Shown here piece after piece: positions 35,146 through 46,465 of a DNA stretch of 64,000 nucleotides (the first letter of the stretch is position 1; the number at the start of each line of letters is the position of its first letter). Source of the DNA: Sinonovacula constricta (lineage: Eukaryota; Mollusca; Bivalvia; Cardiida; Solecurtidae); assembly GCA_007844125.1 (NCBI GenBank), contig CM017573.1:6066686-6130685 (forward strand), written 5' to 3'. Made by a program: the position numbers and the translations under genes. Under the pieces are notes generated by a model. That model searched no databases. It had not been told where the DNA came from and was given only the letters and a program-made list of their open reading frames with translations.

Positions 35146-36672
35146 AGATAGATAGATATCTTTTATTACCTCCAAATACTGGAGAGCATAATGCATATGT
35201 ACAATACAAGAACAATATAATACATTATTTAAATAGAACTACAATTTACACACTACAATGCGTTACATTGAAGATGTTACGTGACAATAATAAAAAAAAC
35301 AACAAAAAAAAAACGAAAAAAAAAACAAAAAAACAAACAAAAAAAACGAAAAAAACAACAACAACATTATACATAGTTATAACAAAACAATTAAATCAAC
35401 TTACAAATAGACAATAGGCATAGCTTTGACCATAGAGTCAAGACAGTAAACTCATAACAGAAAAAAGTTCATACGAGTTTGTATTTACTTATTTAGAATT
35501 TACACTCAGATTTAAACCTCTTATGTAATATGAACCGTATTTACCAAGGTTGACAATGGCAAGCAGAACAATATATTAATCAATACAGCTGCAAGAATGT
35601 ATGCAATGTTCTACGTTTATCAAAAGCAGGATTATTGTTAAGTTAAGTTATTATATTATTGCTAAGTTAACAAGGCAATTTCCATTCATAAGAAGTAATT
35701 CTCATAGTCTACCACACTAATAAGAGTAGACATTAGCAGCAAGTACGTGCATATGCTAAGTGCTTCTGGTTTAGCAGAAAGTGGATTAATACACGTTATA
35801 CTAGCACTTGTAAAACAGTGGTAATTCTTTCCGAAACGAAATGGAAGAATCGTTATGCTTTACAGAGTGCGGTTGCCAAAAAAACACACGCTTGCATTAG
35901 TACAATACTAATGTGAGAAAATAAAATAAAAGAGACCTTACCGAAACGAAAAGTAAGATCCATAACTAGTAGGAACAGAATAGACAACAATGGTTACAAC
36001 ATTAACCGATTATACAAATTTATCACAAGAAGCATAGTCTCGCAACAAGTAATGAAAACGTACTATTAAAAATGAAAAGTTTTACATTGTAAGTAAGAGC
36101 AATAATGTTGGTGAAATTGTTGGACCTTCTGAACTCCAGAAGACACGATCTGAAACATACATATATGCACGTATAGAGTATTAGAATTGTCAGTATTTGT
36201 TTTGCACAAAGATGTGTATCTGTAAGCATATCAACACTAATGCAGCATCCGATAAAGGCACCAGGCTAGAGATGGATTTACAAGCCTGTGTAGATCATTG
36301 CTTAAAGCTGTTTTCATCAGCAACTGACATTGTCCGGAGATGCTGTCATGCATTAATCGCGAAAAAGACACCAAACCAACTCTGTTGATGTACAAAACAA
36401 TGAGAGTCTCTCTTTCACAATAGTTCTTGTGACACAGCAACAGTTTATGTTGTATTAGGTCCGTCGTTATCAACGAGCAAAGGTTACATTTCTGAGGGAA
36501 TTTTCTAGAAACTAAATTACCCACGGCACACATTAAGGTCCGACACAATGTAGGCACATAAATCCCTGTCTTGTATAAGGGGGAACACTGTCCTGGCAAC
36601 ACGATACTGGGCCTCAACCACTCGGCATCGCTTGTGAAGATATTTAAAAAAAAAATGTTTACATTAAAGAAA
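35146..36672 (-). mobile_element. LINE 3' half: C-terminal coding fragment plus 3' UTR
   Basis: A minus-strand LINE, 5'-truncated. Coding tail at 36237-36650, then about 1.1 kb of AT-rich 3' UTR, ending at CTTTTATTACCTCCAAATAC and a (GATA)n tail at 35146-35160. A-rich simple sequence lies at 35290-35365 inside the UTR. Short microsatellite-like tails are common for several animal LINE clades. Confidence 0.65.
36237..36650 (-). pseudogene. LINE ORF2 C-terminal zinc-knuckle-like fragment
   Basis: The frame includes AEWLRPSIVLPGQCSPLYKTG and a Cys-His cluster KCNLCSLITTDLIQHKLLLC, spaced C-x2-C-x9-H-x4-C. This cluster lies near the C-terminus of many non-LTR retrotransposon reverse transcriptases and is thought to bind nucleic acid. 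It ends in MLH then stop. The ATG at the start of the open frame lies in the hairpin at 36675-36758 and is not a real start. Confidence 0.65.
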
Positions 36673-36674
36673 AA

Positions 36675-36758
36675 ATGACAAGATCCGATGAGCATTGCAA
36701 CGTATACCAAAACTTTCAGGGTTTGGTATATGTTGCAATGCTCATAGGACTTTGTCAT
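36675..36758. repeat. Inverted repeat, 37-bp arms, 10-bp loop
   Basis: Left arm from ATGACAAGATCCGATGAGCA to CGTATACCAAA; right arm from TTTGGTATATGTTGCAATGC to GACTTTGTCAT. Only a few mismatches. Confidence 0.9.
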
Positions 36759-37741
36759 ATATTCTTATTTTTGTTAGAAATGTTTTAAAGTAGTATGTAC
36801 CCATAATCCTTTGAGCGGTTTTATGCAGACCGATCGTTCAGTCTTGTGTTAGCACACTGAAACAATGAAAGAAAATCGCTGTAAATGCAGCAATCAATAA
36901 AAAGTTACCACATCAGTGAAGATCCCTTATCTTGGCAGCCATCTTTAATGGCAACTTCAAGAGATTTCGGATGAATTGTATAGAAGCGTAAACTTTATTT
37001 TCTTCTAATTTCTTCATTTGTGGTCCAAAAAATAAAAGTTATACACCATTGGAAAGCTCTTGAAAGTCATATTTTAGAATACAATACTAAATTTTTAAAT
37101 TGATAAATGCACAAAGAATTAATGCACAGAAATAAATAAAATTATTGGCTCATCCTTAAACAAAATGAACAGTGCATATATTGGTTGTATTTTTTACCTT
37201 TAAAACTATAAAAATATAGTTTTGATATTTTTAATACTTTAAAATACTCCATAAAAGCTGTTTAATTTGATATAAACAAATCAGTAAAATAGACTGAACA
37301 ACAAAAACACAGCGGTGAGTTTAATGCAGAACATATTTCCAGATTTTGGCCTGCATTAGCTTCTGCCTTCCAAAATGTCTGCCATAAACTGTCTTATCAG
37401 TGCCTATGACATCACATGGAAACTATCTGTTAATAAAACCTGTCGCCTGATGCACCTATTAACTTCCCGAAAATCAGTATATATTTAGATTTAAATATTT
37501 TTCCAGATAAAATCTATTCGCAGTTCGAAACGCATTAGCGTTGAATAAGAAACCATTTGACAGTTCTTTCAACACAAGCGATCGTCATATGGCAATAATG
37601 TCTAGCTCACGTACACCATATAAGAACGTCGTAAACTTAGCATCTCTCTTGATGATCGAGCGGTCCCATGCTAGCCTCTTTTATTCGATATCCCCCGGCA
37701 CGAACCTTGCTTTTTAAAATCTATTTTTATTATTGATTTCA
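36759..37741. other. AT-rich, nothing recognised
   Basis: No repeat match or coding signal. Confidence 0.5.
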
Positions 37742-37753
37742 GTGAAAATTATG

Positions 37754-38031
37754 GTGGGATTAGGATTTGCCGGCATTTTTGTCGATACTGTGCAGCGACA
37801 TTTCTATCATTATAGCACAGGAGCACTTATGAGGTGCACATAGACTGAACCCGGTCGGTCCATTATACTGACACCGACCAGTCAGGCGTAATGCTATCCC
37901 CTTAGCCCCGAGCGTAAAGAGGGAAGCCACTACTACAAACTTTAAAGTCTTTGGTTTGACCCGGCAGGGGTTTGGACCCGCGAAATCCCGATCCGCACGC
38001 CGACGCTCTACCAACTAAGCTATTGCGGTCG
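37754..38031 (-). mobile_element. SINE-A, full length, 12-bp target duplication
   Basis: GTGAAAATTATG at 37742-37753 and GTGAAAATAATG at 38032-38043 (one difference). The whole tRNA-like head is present: as read on +, GACGCTCTACCAACTAAGCT ATTGCGGTC, with an eroded box B. Confidence 0.95.
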
Positions 38032-38149
38032 GTGAAAATAATGATTTGTATTAGGCAGACCTGAGTGTATTCCACATCTTTACGAAACTAATCATTATCT
38101 TATATTAAGAATTTCGTGAACTGGTAATAATGCCATCAAACTAAAGGGC

Positions 38150-38430
38150 ACTTCTTTTAACCGCAAGGATATACACAGTTTTATTTTTTATTGTCAAGTT
38201 AAGTGATTGCTTAAAACCGCATATTATTATAACTTTTTTCATCATTTTTGTGAATTTCGTGTTCTAGTAAAAATACATCAAACTGACGGACAGCACCTTT
38301 AAGCGTATGAGACGTCACATCCTTTTAAAGGTAGTGTCCCACAGTTTGCCTAGTATAAGTACATGAAGCAATTTCTTCATAAACTCATACTTTCGTCTTT
38401 GAAAAGACAATTTTGACACTATTCAGGGGT
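38150..38430. mobile_element. Two TTAA-MITE ends facing each other
   Basis: CAAACTGACGGACAGCACCTTTAA (38281-38303) is a right end. AGGTAGTGTCCCACAGTTTGCC (38329-38350) is a left end. The element bodies are mostly lost. Confidence 0.6.
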
Positions 38431-38619
38431 ATGGCTCCGTGGGGTGGGAGGGGATTACCAACCAGGTGAAGGAGTAGAGATGTGGAAACACATACATGTA
38501 AGCTTAAAAAATAATAAGCTTTTAAAGCAAATTTTGTCTGTTGACTGCTTAGGTCGAAGTTAGGGTCGTTATATATCTAATAAGTCTAACCAATCGACAA
38601 TCTGCATTTGTACCACGTG

Positions 38620-39089
38620 ACCGTCCAATATAATCCCGTATTGGATCCAAAAAATATATATTAATTTCATATTGGACGGTTGGGTACATGTGCACTAAAC
38701 GATGCTAGTCTGGTTTCCGATTTCAATCTCTAACGAATTAAAGACCGGGAACCATGCGTGCATAAAGACGCTTGTTAGTATATGTTTAAAACTGCTTGTA
38801 AAGCGTCTAGCTGACCAGGAAGCGTTGTTTTGTTTTGACAGAAGTCAAAATGTTGACAGATGAAGCAATTTCTGATTTTATCGACGATGTATGATGATGT
38901 ATATTTCAAAGTAAACGAAGGATATATAATAAAAAGGTTATTATACATTTTACTGTACAATACGGAATATATTTGGACTCGTACACAGCTTGAAAAGTCA
39001 TATTGGATCGGCTCGTCCAATATGACTTTTCAAGCTGTGTACTCGTCCAAATATTTTCCCGTATTGTACAATAAAATGTATAATAACCT
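38620..39089. repeat. Two hairpins, the larger with about 73-bp arms
   Basis: Arms at 38935-39007 and 39016-39089 with an 8-bp loop (TCGGCTCG). Outer ends AGGTTATTATACATTTTACT and inner ends AAGTCATATTGGA mirror each other almost perfectly. A smaller hairpin with arms CGTCCAATAT / ATATTGGACG lies at 38625-38682 and shares the inner motif TCCAATAT. No target duplication recognised. Could be a foldback element or the product of an inverted duplication. Confidence 0.85.
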
Positions 39090-39983
<894 letters not shown>

Positions 39984-39992
39984 GTGTTGGGT

Positions 39993-40383
39993 CAATCGGA
40001 ACTCCTCGGATAATTCCGTCCTCGGACGATCATCCCCCGGATGTATCTGGTGCAATGATTCTTACAGAAATCACTTTCATTTTGTTCGCCGGAAGTCGGA
40101 AGCATATGCCTAAAATGTAGTTCGCACAAAACATAAACAATGGCGTCGTTTGACAGTTGTGTGTTTGCTGCGCTGGGTAAATTAAACTTAACTGATTTAA
40201 ATTTGAAGCAGCCACAAATTGAAGTTTTACAGGCATCATACTGTAGGAAACTGTCATCCGAGCTGCCATCTTTGTTTTGACGTCTGTCAAAAAGAAGTTC
40301 CATTTAGGGAAATGGCCGAGATGATCCGACTACCTACATACATCCGAGAGATGATTCGTGAATTATCCGAGCTGTTCCGATTG
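39993..40383 (+). mobile_element. RQ-A element, best-preserved copy
   Basis: Starts CAATCGGAACTCCTCGG and ends CCGAGCTGTTCCGATTG, an inverted pair. GTGTTGGGT (39984-39992) and ATGTTGGGT (40384-40392) give a 9-bp target duplication with one mismatch. The remaining length is a 5' leader, a 46-codon frame (40140-40280), and a 3' segment beginning TGACGTCTGTC that runs into the right terminal repeat. Confidence 0.92.
40140..40280 (+). pseudogene. RecQ-like helicase first-exon remnant, cut before Walker A (46 codons)
   Basis: The frame opens MASFDSCVFAALGKLNLTD and continues LNLKQPQIEVLQASYC, then departs into element 3' sequence and a TGA. The segment LKxPQIEVLQAL has the layout of the Q-motif of RecQ-like helicases (compare LKDKQREALTYVV at 25400 and KPKQIACLHSLLAGKDVIA at 61525). 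There is no Walker A, so it has no helicase function. Homology is inferred from the aligned position of the ATG, the Gln and the downstream hydrophobic pattern, supported by the RQ-C copy, which has near-identical ends and does reach Walker A. Confidence 0.6.
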
Positions 40384-40392
40384 ATGTTGGGT

Positions 40393-40599
40393 ATGTGTAA
40401 AATAAATACGCATCTTCCGGGATTGTTTAGAGTTACCTCCCATGAAAAACTCTTTTTGCGTCGGAGGTATGGAGGTAATAACCTCATTCTGTACATCACT
40501 GAAAGTCTTCTGCACTGGTTACATGATTGTGATCCGCTCTTAAATTATTTGAATAAAATTGACACCCCCCCCCCCCAAGTTGTAACTTCTTCATTGGAT
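40393..40599. other. Nothing recognised
   Basis: Short stretch with a poly-C run near 40565. Confidence 0.4.
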
Positions 40600-41035
40600 C
40601 CGCCCTGGAGAGCGGTGTCTCTTATGATTTTTTTACGGGGACGACAATGTAGCAGGCAATAAAAATCGCTGCTGTTCTGTGAGAACTTTTCCGAGAAAAT
40701 AACCGAGTATTCCACTTTTGACAATGTAGCTTGCACCAATAAAGAGTAGCTTGCAATTATAAAATAGTAGCAGGCGTTAATAAGAGTTCGAAGTTGTTTT
40801 GGCGAGTTAAAAGAGTAGACCTATGTTGACAATGCAGCTTGCAGTTACAGATGTAGCAGACAATAAGGAAGATATCAAAGTAGCAGATAGTCTAGTTCCC
40901 CTCAGAGTTGCGGTTTGCTACTATCATATAGGTATGTAATTAATCGAAAATTTCGTAGAGAGTTCAGTTTCCAGGATAGTCATCTTCTTGTTTAAAGAGC
41001 ATGCCCTCTACGGTGACTTGGGTGGTTAGCATCCG
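40600..41035. repeat. Interspersed repeat G, copy 1, with iterated GTAGCTTGCA-like motifs
   Basis: Between AGAGCGGTGTCTC and ATGCCCTCTACGGTGAC, the motif GTAGC(T/A)(T/G)GCA recurs about every 35-45 bp (GACAATGTAGCAGGCAATAA, ATGTAGCTTGCACCAATAAA, GTAGCTTGCAATTATAAAAT, GTAGCAGGCGTTAATAAGAG, ATGCAGCTTGCAGTTACAGA). Matches 51395-51812 in inverted orientation. No coding signal. Confidence 0.75.
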
Positions 41036-41062
41036 TGATATTTTTTCTTTAAGGTAGAGCAA

Positions 41063-41637
41063 CAATCTCCCATGCAGAGTTGTCGTTCGTTCCTCTCTCA
41101 GACACCTCTGCAATGGGCTCACGTCAAGATTTTTGACGGAAATTTTAAAGTGTTATTTTAAGGATATTTTCAAATTAAAACAATACTTCTACATAAAATG
41201 AATAAACATCTACTAAAAAGACATATATTGAAGTAAATAATTAAAGATATTTAATTAATTCAAGCGCACTATTTTGGGAAGAATAACATAGTGATATTAA
41301 GGCGCATTTGTAAATAAACATGGACGTGATCCACAAGGCAGTTAAGAAATACGACAAGAACTTGGTTTTAAAAGATAAACAGAGGGAGGCATTGACCTAT
41401 GTGGTTAAGAGCAAATGCGATCTTGTCGTTAGCCTTCCGGTTGGGTATGGTAAAAGTGTTATTTTCCATCTTTTACCCTTCATATTCGAATGTATGAGCC
41501 GATGGTAGGGAGTGGTTTCACCGCTGTCACCATCTTTAATATCATTTGACTTTTTGAAAGTCACGTGGATCGAAAGTAGTCCCGACATTAAGTGAGCCAA
41601 TAACAGAGGTGAATGTATGAGCCGATGGTAGAGAGTG
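41063..41637 (+). mobile_element. RQ-B element, copy 2, with perfect 9-bp target duplication
   Basis: GTAGAGCAA at 41054-41062 and 41638-41646. The same ends as at 25143. Unlike copy 1, the helicase fragment joins directly to an extra copy of the 3' terminal sequence (GAATGTATGAGCCGATGGTA at 41487-41506), so the 3' end is present twice. The element lies at the left edge of repeat E. Confidence 0.93.
41320..41508 (+). pseudogene. RecQ-like helicase, N-terminal fragment (62 codons)
   Basis: Same frame as 25400-25585 through residue 54 (Walker A PVGYGKS, then VIFHLLPF), with Lys instead of Glu at residue 6. It then runs out through element 3' sequence as IFECMSRW and a stop. Over the shared 162 coding bases I count six differences between the two copies, five of them synonymous. 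That pattern is expected if the copies split while the coding sequence was still under selection in full-length source elements. Confidence 0.8.
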
Positions 41638-41645
41638 GTAGAGCA

Positions 41646-42690
41646 AATGTAATGCTGCACCTCTAATGAGAGATATTAATGAATAGTCTCCCCTGAATAA
41701 TCACTAAATGCAAATAGGTAATTTCATTTGTTTTACTTAGTTTTTATGCTTATGCTCTTTGGAGTGTATGTTGACTTATCTCCCTTTCTTGTGATACGCA
41801 GGTTACCAATCATCAACAAACACTTCCATTTTCTTTTTTAAATAACAAATCTCTATTAGTATGTAAATGAATTTTAAGCTTAGATGTATGCAAAAGTAAG
41901 GAATTTCACTGTTTGTTATTGCAATGACTACAAATGAACAGGCGATAAAGTCCAAGAATTTCAACTAAAAGGACCTAACTACTGTTTGGAACACCTCCTA
42001 TATTATCTAACAAGGGAGACTATTTCCATTTCACCAATGCAACCTATTGAAAAGTATCAAAAAATTTTTTAATTTTATTTTTGTAAATGAATTTTAATTG
42101 TTTGATCTGTGCTAAACTGAACAAAATGGGTTACCTGGTATATTGAATGAATAAAAAATTCCAAACCGTGTGGTGAAGTTATTTTTTTCTTTGCAGCATC
42201 AACCAAAATACTTCATAGAACATTTTGTGCAACTCTGAAAGAAATCGTGTGTCTATCAAGAGCTCGGTGATTTTTGCAAAAAAGTGTAATAACCAAAAAA
42301 TCGGGAAAATCATAAACGAGCTGTGTTTGTAAACAAAAAAATACATATTTAGGATGGCTTCAGTCTAACCAATCAAGTAACATGTTTGGTTTGTTTTGAC
42401 TAATGCTATATCTTGTCCCCAAATTACACTCAATAGCAATACATTTATCCTAAAGAGGATATAACATAATCTTTGGAGTTTGCTTTTTTCTTACAGGCAG
42501 ACTATTTCTTACAGGCAGACACCTTTAATACCAATTTTGGAAGAAAAAAAAAACACAAAACAACATAAACTCAAAATTAGATGGAGATTTTTCTTTAAAT
42601 ATGGCGTACACGTCTACATTAAAATATATGACTCATCCTTTGTGTTAATTTTCAAATTCTATATATTTTCTATTACACTTGCTTAACATT
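41646..42690. repeat. Interspersed repeat E, copy 2, split by MITE-D
   Basis: TGTAATGCTGCACCTCTAAT at 41648 and the remainder from about 42050 to 42480 match 7899-8490. MITE-D lies between. After 42480 the sequence differs from copy 1 but includes the interior of the 8491-8700 MITE in reverse orientation (GGCGTACACGTCTACATTAA). Confidence 0.7.
41668..42046. mobile_element. MITE-D copy 1
   Basis: Left end includes ATGAATAGTCTCCCCTG; right end, read inward, is CATTGGTGAAATGGAAATAGTCTCCC. Matches 44425-44785 in inverted orientation. Approximate flanks TGCACCTCTAAT and TGCAACCTATTG may be an aged target duplication. Its interior carries GGAACACCTCC, which reads GGAGGTGTTCC in reverse, resembling part of the RQ-A terminus. 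Confidence 0.7.
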
Positions 42691-42812
42691 AAGTATGGGT
42701 TTCACAAAGCAGCTAGACTTACCCGCCTTTTACCGAAATTCCTGTGAATAGACTTTTTCGTAGAAATGGCCGAGGTGCTTCGAGTGACAACGACATTTAC
42801 ATGTATTTGATA

Positions 42813-43188
42813 CAATCGGAACTCCTCGGGTCATTCCGTTCTCGGATAAATCATCCCTCGGAAGAATCTGGTGCAATGATACTTACTGAAATCACAATCG
42901 TCTTGTTCGCCGGAAGTCGGAAGAAGAATAAGCCTAAAATGTAGTTCGCACAAAACATTAACAATGGCATCGTTTGACATCTGTGTGTCTGCCGCGCTGG
43001 GTAAATTAAAATTAGATGATTTAAAATTGAAGCCGCAACAAATTGAAGTTTTACAGGCATTGTACTGTAGTGAGCTGTCATCCGAGCTGCTATCTTTGTT
43101 TTGACGTCTGTCATAAAAGTAGTCCCATTTAGGGAAATCTACATACATCCGAGAGATGATGCGTGAATTATCCGAGGTGTTCCAACTG
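42813..43188 (+). mobile_element. RQ-A element, with 10-bp target duplication
   Basis: Starts CAATCGGAACTCCTCGG and ends CCGAGGTGTTCCAACTG. GTATTTGATA is repeated exactly at 42803-42812 and 43189-43198. About 25 bp of the 3' segment are missing compared with 39993. Confidence 0.92.
42964..43104 (+). pseudogene. RecQ-like first-exon remnant in RQ-A (46 codons)
   Basis: Reads MASFDICVSAALGKLKLDD then LKLKPQQIEVLQALYC and a shared 3' run-out ending SLF. Same length as the frame at 40140 but with many amino acid differences, so these copies are drifting. Confidence 0.6.
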
Positions 43189-43368
43189 GTATTTGATAAA
43201 GGCAAAGTTTTGAATGCCGCCAATATCATTGGGAAATTTATATTGCATAAAATTTGAAATTTGTAGGAAAAATGTACCGAACGTCTAGGCATCCCCAGTC
43301 TTTAAAAAAATAACAACAGGACCTTGGCGGGGATAATTTATCTGTATGATCAATATCAATAACAGTGT

Positions 43369-43655
43369 ACCGGTCGCAATAGCTCAGGTGGAAGAGCGTC
43401 GGCTTGCGGATCGGGAGGTCGTGGGTTCGAACCCCGGCCGGCTCAGATCAAAGACTTTAAAGTTGGTAGTATTGGCTTCCCTCTTAACGCTCGGGGCTAA
43501 GGGGACAACATTACGCCTGACTCGTCGGTGTCAGTATAATAAACCGGCCGGGTTCAGTCCCTGAGCTCCTCATAAGTGCCCCTGTGCTATAATGATAGAA
43601 ATATCGCTGCGCAGTATCGGCAAAAATGCCGGCTAATCCCATCCCATTCCCATGC
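43369..43655 (+). mobile_element. SINE-A, full length, perfect 12-bp target duplication
   Basis: CAATAACAGTGT at 43357-43368 and 43656-43667. The head has box A AGCTCAGGTGGAAGAGCG and box B GGGTTCGAACCCCG. The tail is TAATCCCATCCCATTCC. Confidence 0.97.
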
Positions 43656-43667
43656 CAATAACAGTGT

Positions 43668-44329
43668 TAACACGTTCCCAGAAATTCGACTTGTTTTTTC
43701 AATTACGTCACTACTTTCTTTTATCGACGTCATAACTTACCTAAGAAAATGTCAGCGCTTGTGCAGCACTGATTAAAATAAATCGATTTTCTTTTACTTG
43801 CTTACATTTGGGAAACCCCTCAGTAAGTGCGAGGTTAGAGCTCTGTAAAACCGATTTAAGCAGCCCAATTGCGCAGCTTTTACCAGAACTTAAATGGCGT
43901 ATTTAACGTGCTGTTAATTTGGCATTTCAGTGGCGAAATACACTGAATAAAAGAATTGAATACAAGGCGTACAAAAACGGAGCGAATATTCACAAAAATT
44001 ATTGAAGCATTAAATTAAATAACACCTTGAATTTAGCATTTCTTATATCAATTATGACATAATTGAAAGCCGACACCGCTAAATGACATTAGATGACACC
44101 ATAAAACTTCTGAAAAGCGACATGGTGACAAATCACAGTCAACGAAGCCTCATTACATATTATATGCGATGGAATCAAACGAGAACTTGTTAAAATAATG
44201 AAGATTGTATTAAAGCGATATGGACATAGTTAGTCTAGCTGGCTAGTTCTAATTTATTTAGTTTGTTACACTGAATGAGACAACCGGGGATTCGAAACAT
44301 CAATGAGCAGACGACATAAAGTAACATAC
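43668..44329. other. AT-rich, nothing recognised
   Basis: No repeat match or coding signal. Confidence 0.5.
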
Positions 44330-44400
44330 AATAACTATATACCAAATACCTACTCGCAAGGGAGGTAAGAATGTAGCTTTTAATAGAGTAAAGCCCCCTT
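44330..44400. repeat. Short interspersed repeat, inverted match at 63345-63425
   Basis: ACTATATACCAAATACCTAC, then GGGAGGTAAGAATGTAGC, is the complement of CTACATTCTTACTTCCC and GTAGGTATTTGGTATATAGT at the far end of the window. Confidence 0.7.
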
Positions 44401-44424
44401 ACAGTGGAAAAAAAGGGAATGGGG

Positions 44425-44785
44425 TACACTGGTGAAATGGAAATTATCTCCCTTGTTACTTAATATCCGAGGTGTTCCAAACAGTAGGTAGGTCCTTGTA
44501 GTTGAAATTCTTGGACTTTATCACCTGTTCTTTTGTAGATATTGCAATACCACACAGTGAATTTCTTACTTTTGCATAAATATAAGCTTAAAATTAATTT
44601 TAATGCTTATCGATATATGTTATTTAAAAAAGAAAACGGACATGTTTATTGATGGTGGTTAACCTGGGTATCATAAGAATGGCAGAAAAGTCAACATACA
44701 CTCCAAAGAACAAATGAAAGGACCTACTTGCATTTAGGCATTATTCAGGGGAGACTATTCATTATTGTCTCTCATTAGAAGAATG
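44425..44785. mobile_element. MITE-D copy 2 (inverted relative to copy 1)
   Basis: From CTGGTGAAATGGAAATTATC to GGGGAGACTATTCATTATTG. Contains ATATCCGAGGTGTTCC, similar to the inner RQ-A terminus ATTATCCGAGGTGTTCC. Non-coding. Confidence 0.75.
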
Positions 44786-45144
44786 GGCTGCCATGTCCTA
44801 TGGATCTACGTCATGGACCATACACATGGACCTATCCTATGGTTCCTTCCTATGGATTTTTTCCTGTGAACCTATCCTGTAAATCTAGTAATTTCTATGC
44901 TTTGTCATGAAAGGCTACATGCTTCAAGCTTGGCAAATTTGAGTCAGTCTATCTATGTTGCAGTGCATATATACATTTATCTAAAGTCTTATCAGCACCA
45001 GGCCTACTGCACAATTTCATGAATTAAGGCCAAAATAGGGGTCTTTTGTGTACTGCACTTTATATTTACAATTGTCTTTTTCATATCTGTGGTCATCTTT
45101 TTCCATTACCGTGAACTTTCTGATCCACCCTTGTTTCTATGAAT
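44786..45144. other. Unrecognised; short direct repeats
   Basis: GGACCTATCCTATGG-like phrases recur at 44838-44890. Confidence 0.4.
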
Positions 45145-45330
45145 TATAGGGTGTACATTGGTGAAATGGAAATTGTCTCCCTTATTAGTTAATATCCGAG
45201 ATATTCCAAACAGTAGGTGGGTCCTTTTAGTTGGAATTCCTGGACTTTATCGCCTGTTCTTTTGTAGGTTATGCAATTAAAAACAGTGACATTTCTTACT
45301 TTTGCATAAATATAAGCTTAAAATTCACTA
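45145..45330. mobile_element. MITE-D copy 3, half element
   Basis: Same orientation and sequence as the first half of 44425-44785, ending at the (ATC)n repeat. Confidence 0.75.
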
Positions 45331-45332
45331 AG

Positions 45333-45392
<60 letters not shown>
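45333..45392. repeat. (ATC)n microsatellite, 20 repeats
   Basis: Uninterrupted ATC/CAT triplets. Confidence 0.97.
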
Positions 45393-45393
<1 letters not shown>

Positions 45394-45668
45394 ATTTAAC
45401 ATATTCTACTTGAACCATTTTCTCAAAATTGATTAAATGAAATCATCGTTTTCCCGGTATGTATTCCCCCTACCCCCCACCCCCTTCCTCCGCCCCACCC
45501 CACTCCGCCCCTGATCTTTATTCAATTTTCCGGTCATATTGCCAGTAAACTGAAAAGAATTGTTGAGAGAGCGGCGCTTCTCTCCTGGGTTGTGTGTGTT
45601 CGAGCAATAGGACGAAGTGTCAAATATAAGAAAATATAAAATATAATATAAGATTCTAGCTTCTTTAA

Positions 45669-46391
45669 AGGTAGAAAACGACAGTTTGAACAAAAAAAAA
45701 TGTTCATTAAACATCATAATAAATCCTGAAATACTGTTGGTGGGACGATAAACCCAATAAAAAACATAATAAATCATTCAACAGTTTTATAACGTCACAA
45801 TCGTCATTTCAAACATGTATTTCCTATCTAAGCCACGCTGCACAGTTAGCTAGTTTTAAACTGAGAAAACCACGTGACAACTAATGTTTTAGCTCATCCA
45901 AGCCATCCGCTGTGACGTCGATGTTTACTTTTAGCAGGAAACACAATTGTACTTATTAATAGATTTGAAAAGAATGAACATTTAAGTGTTGATTATCAAG
46001 TTTTACTGCCCTAAAATTGCGATACAGTTAACAAACCGCCAATGCTTAAACTAAAATAATTCTGATTTTTTTCTCTTCGGAAATAAGGTTTGTCTGTTTT
46101 GTTTTTAATGCATTGTGCAGCGACCATTTATGATCATTAAAGCAACGTCCAGCTTTTTGGAGGAAGACCCCAGACCCATGTCTGGGTATAACCACAGCAA
46201 GTCAGCTGAAAGACCTTCTCACATTAAGTCTTTCGCCCCGAACGGGACTCGAACCCATGCGGTGAGAGGCTAAGCAGACAGAGGAGTTACAAATCGGCGA
46301 CTCTACCACTACACCCCGGGGAACAATACTCCAAACAGCGGTCAGATACTGTTACATATATTTGTTGTAGGCAAACTGTCAGACACGACAT
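45669..46391 (-). mobile_element. TTAA-MITE holding two SINE insertions
   Basis: TTAA at 45665-45668 and 46392-46395. A SINE-C module fragment (45731-45768, plus orientation, GTTGGTGGGACGATAAACCC) and a SINE-B (46100-46322) lie inside. Confidence 0.85.
46100..46322 (-). mobile_element. SINE-B
   Basis: As read on +: GCAACGTCCAGCTTTTTGGA, CGGGACTCGAACCCATGCGG and GGCGACTCTACCACTACACC. Confidence 0.85.
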
Positions 46392-46465
46392 TTAAGGTCG
46401 CTCAGGGGTTCTACTAATATCTGAATCTCTAATCTACATCCACAATTATTTTGTCGATAAGGGTA

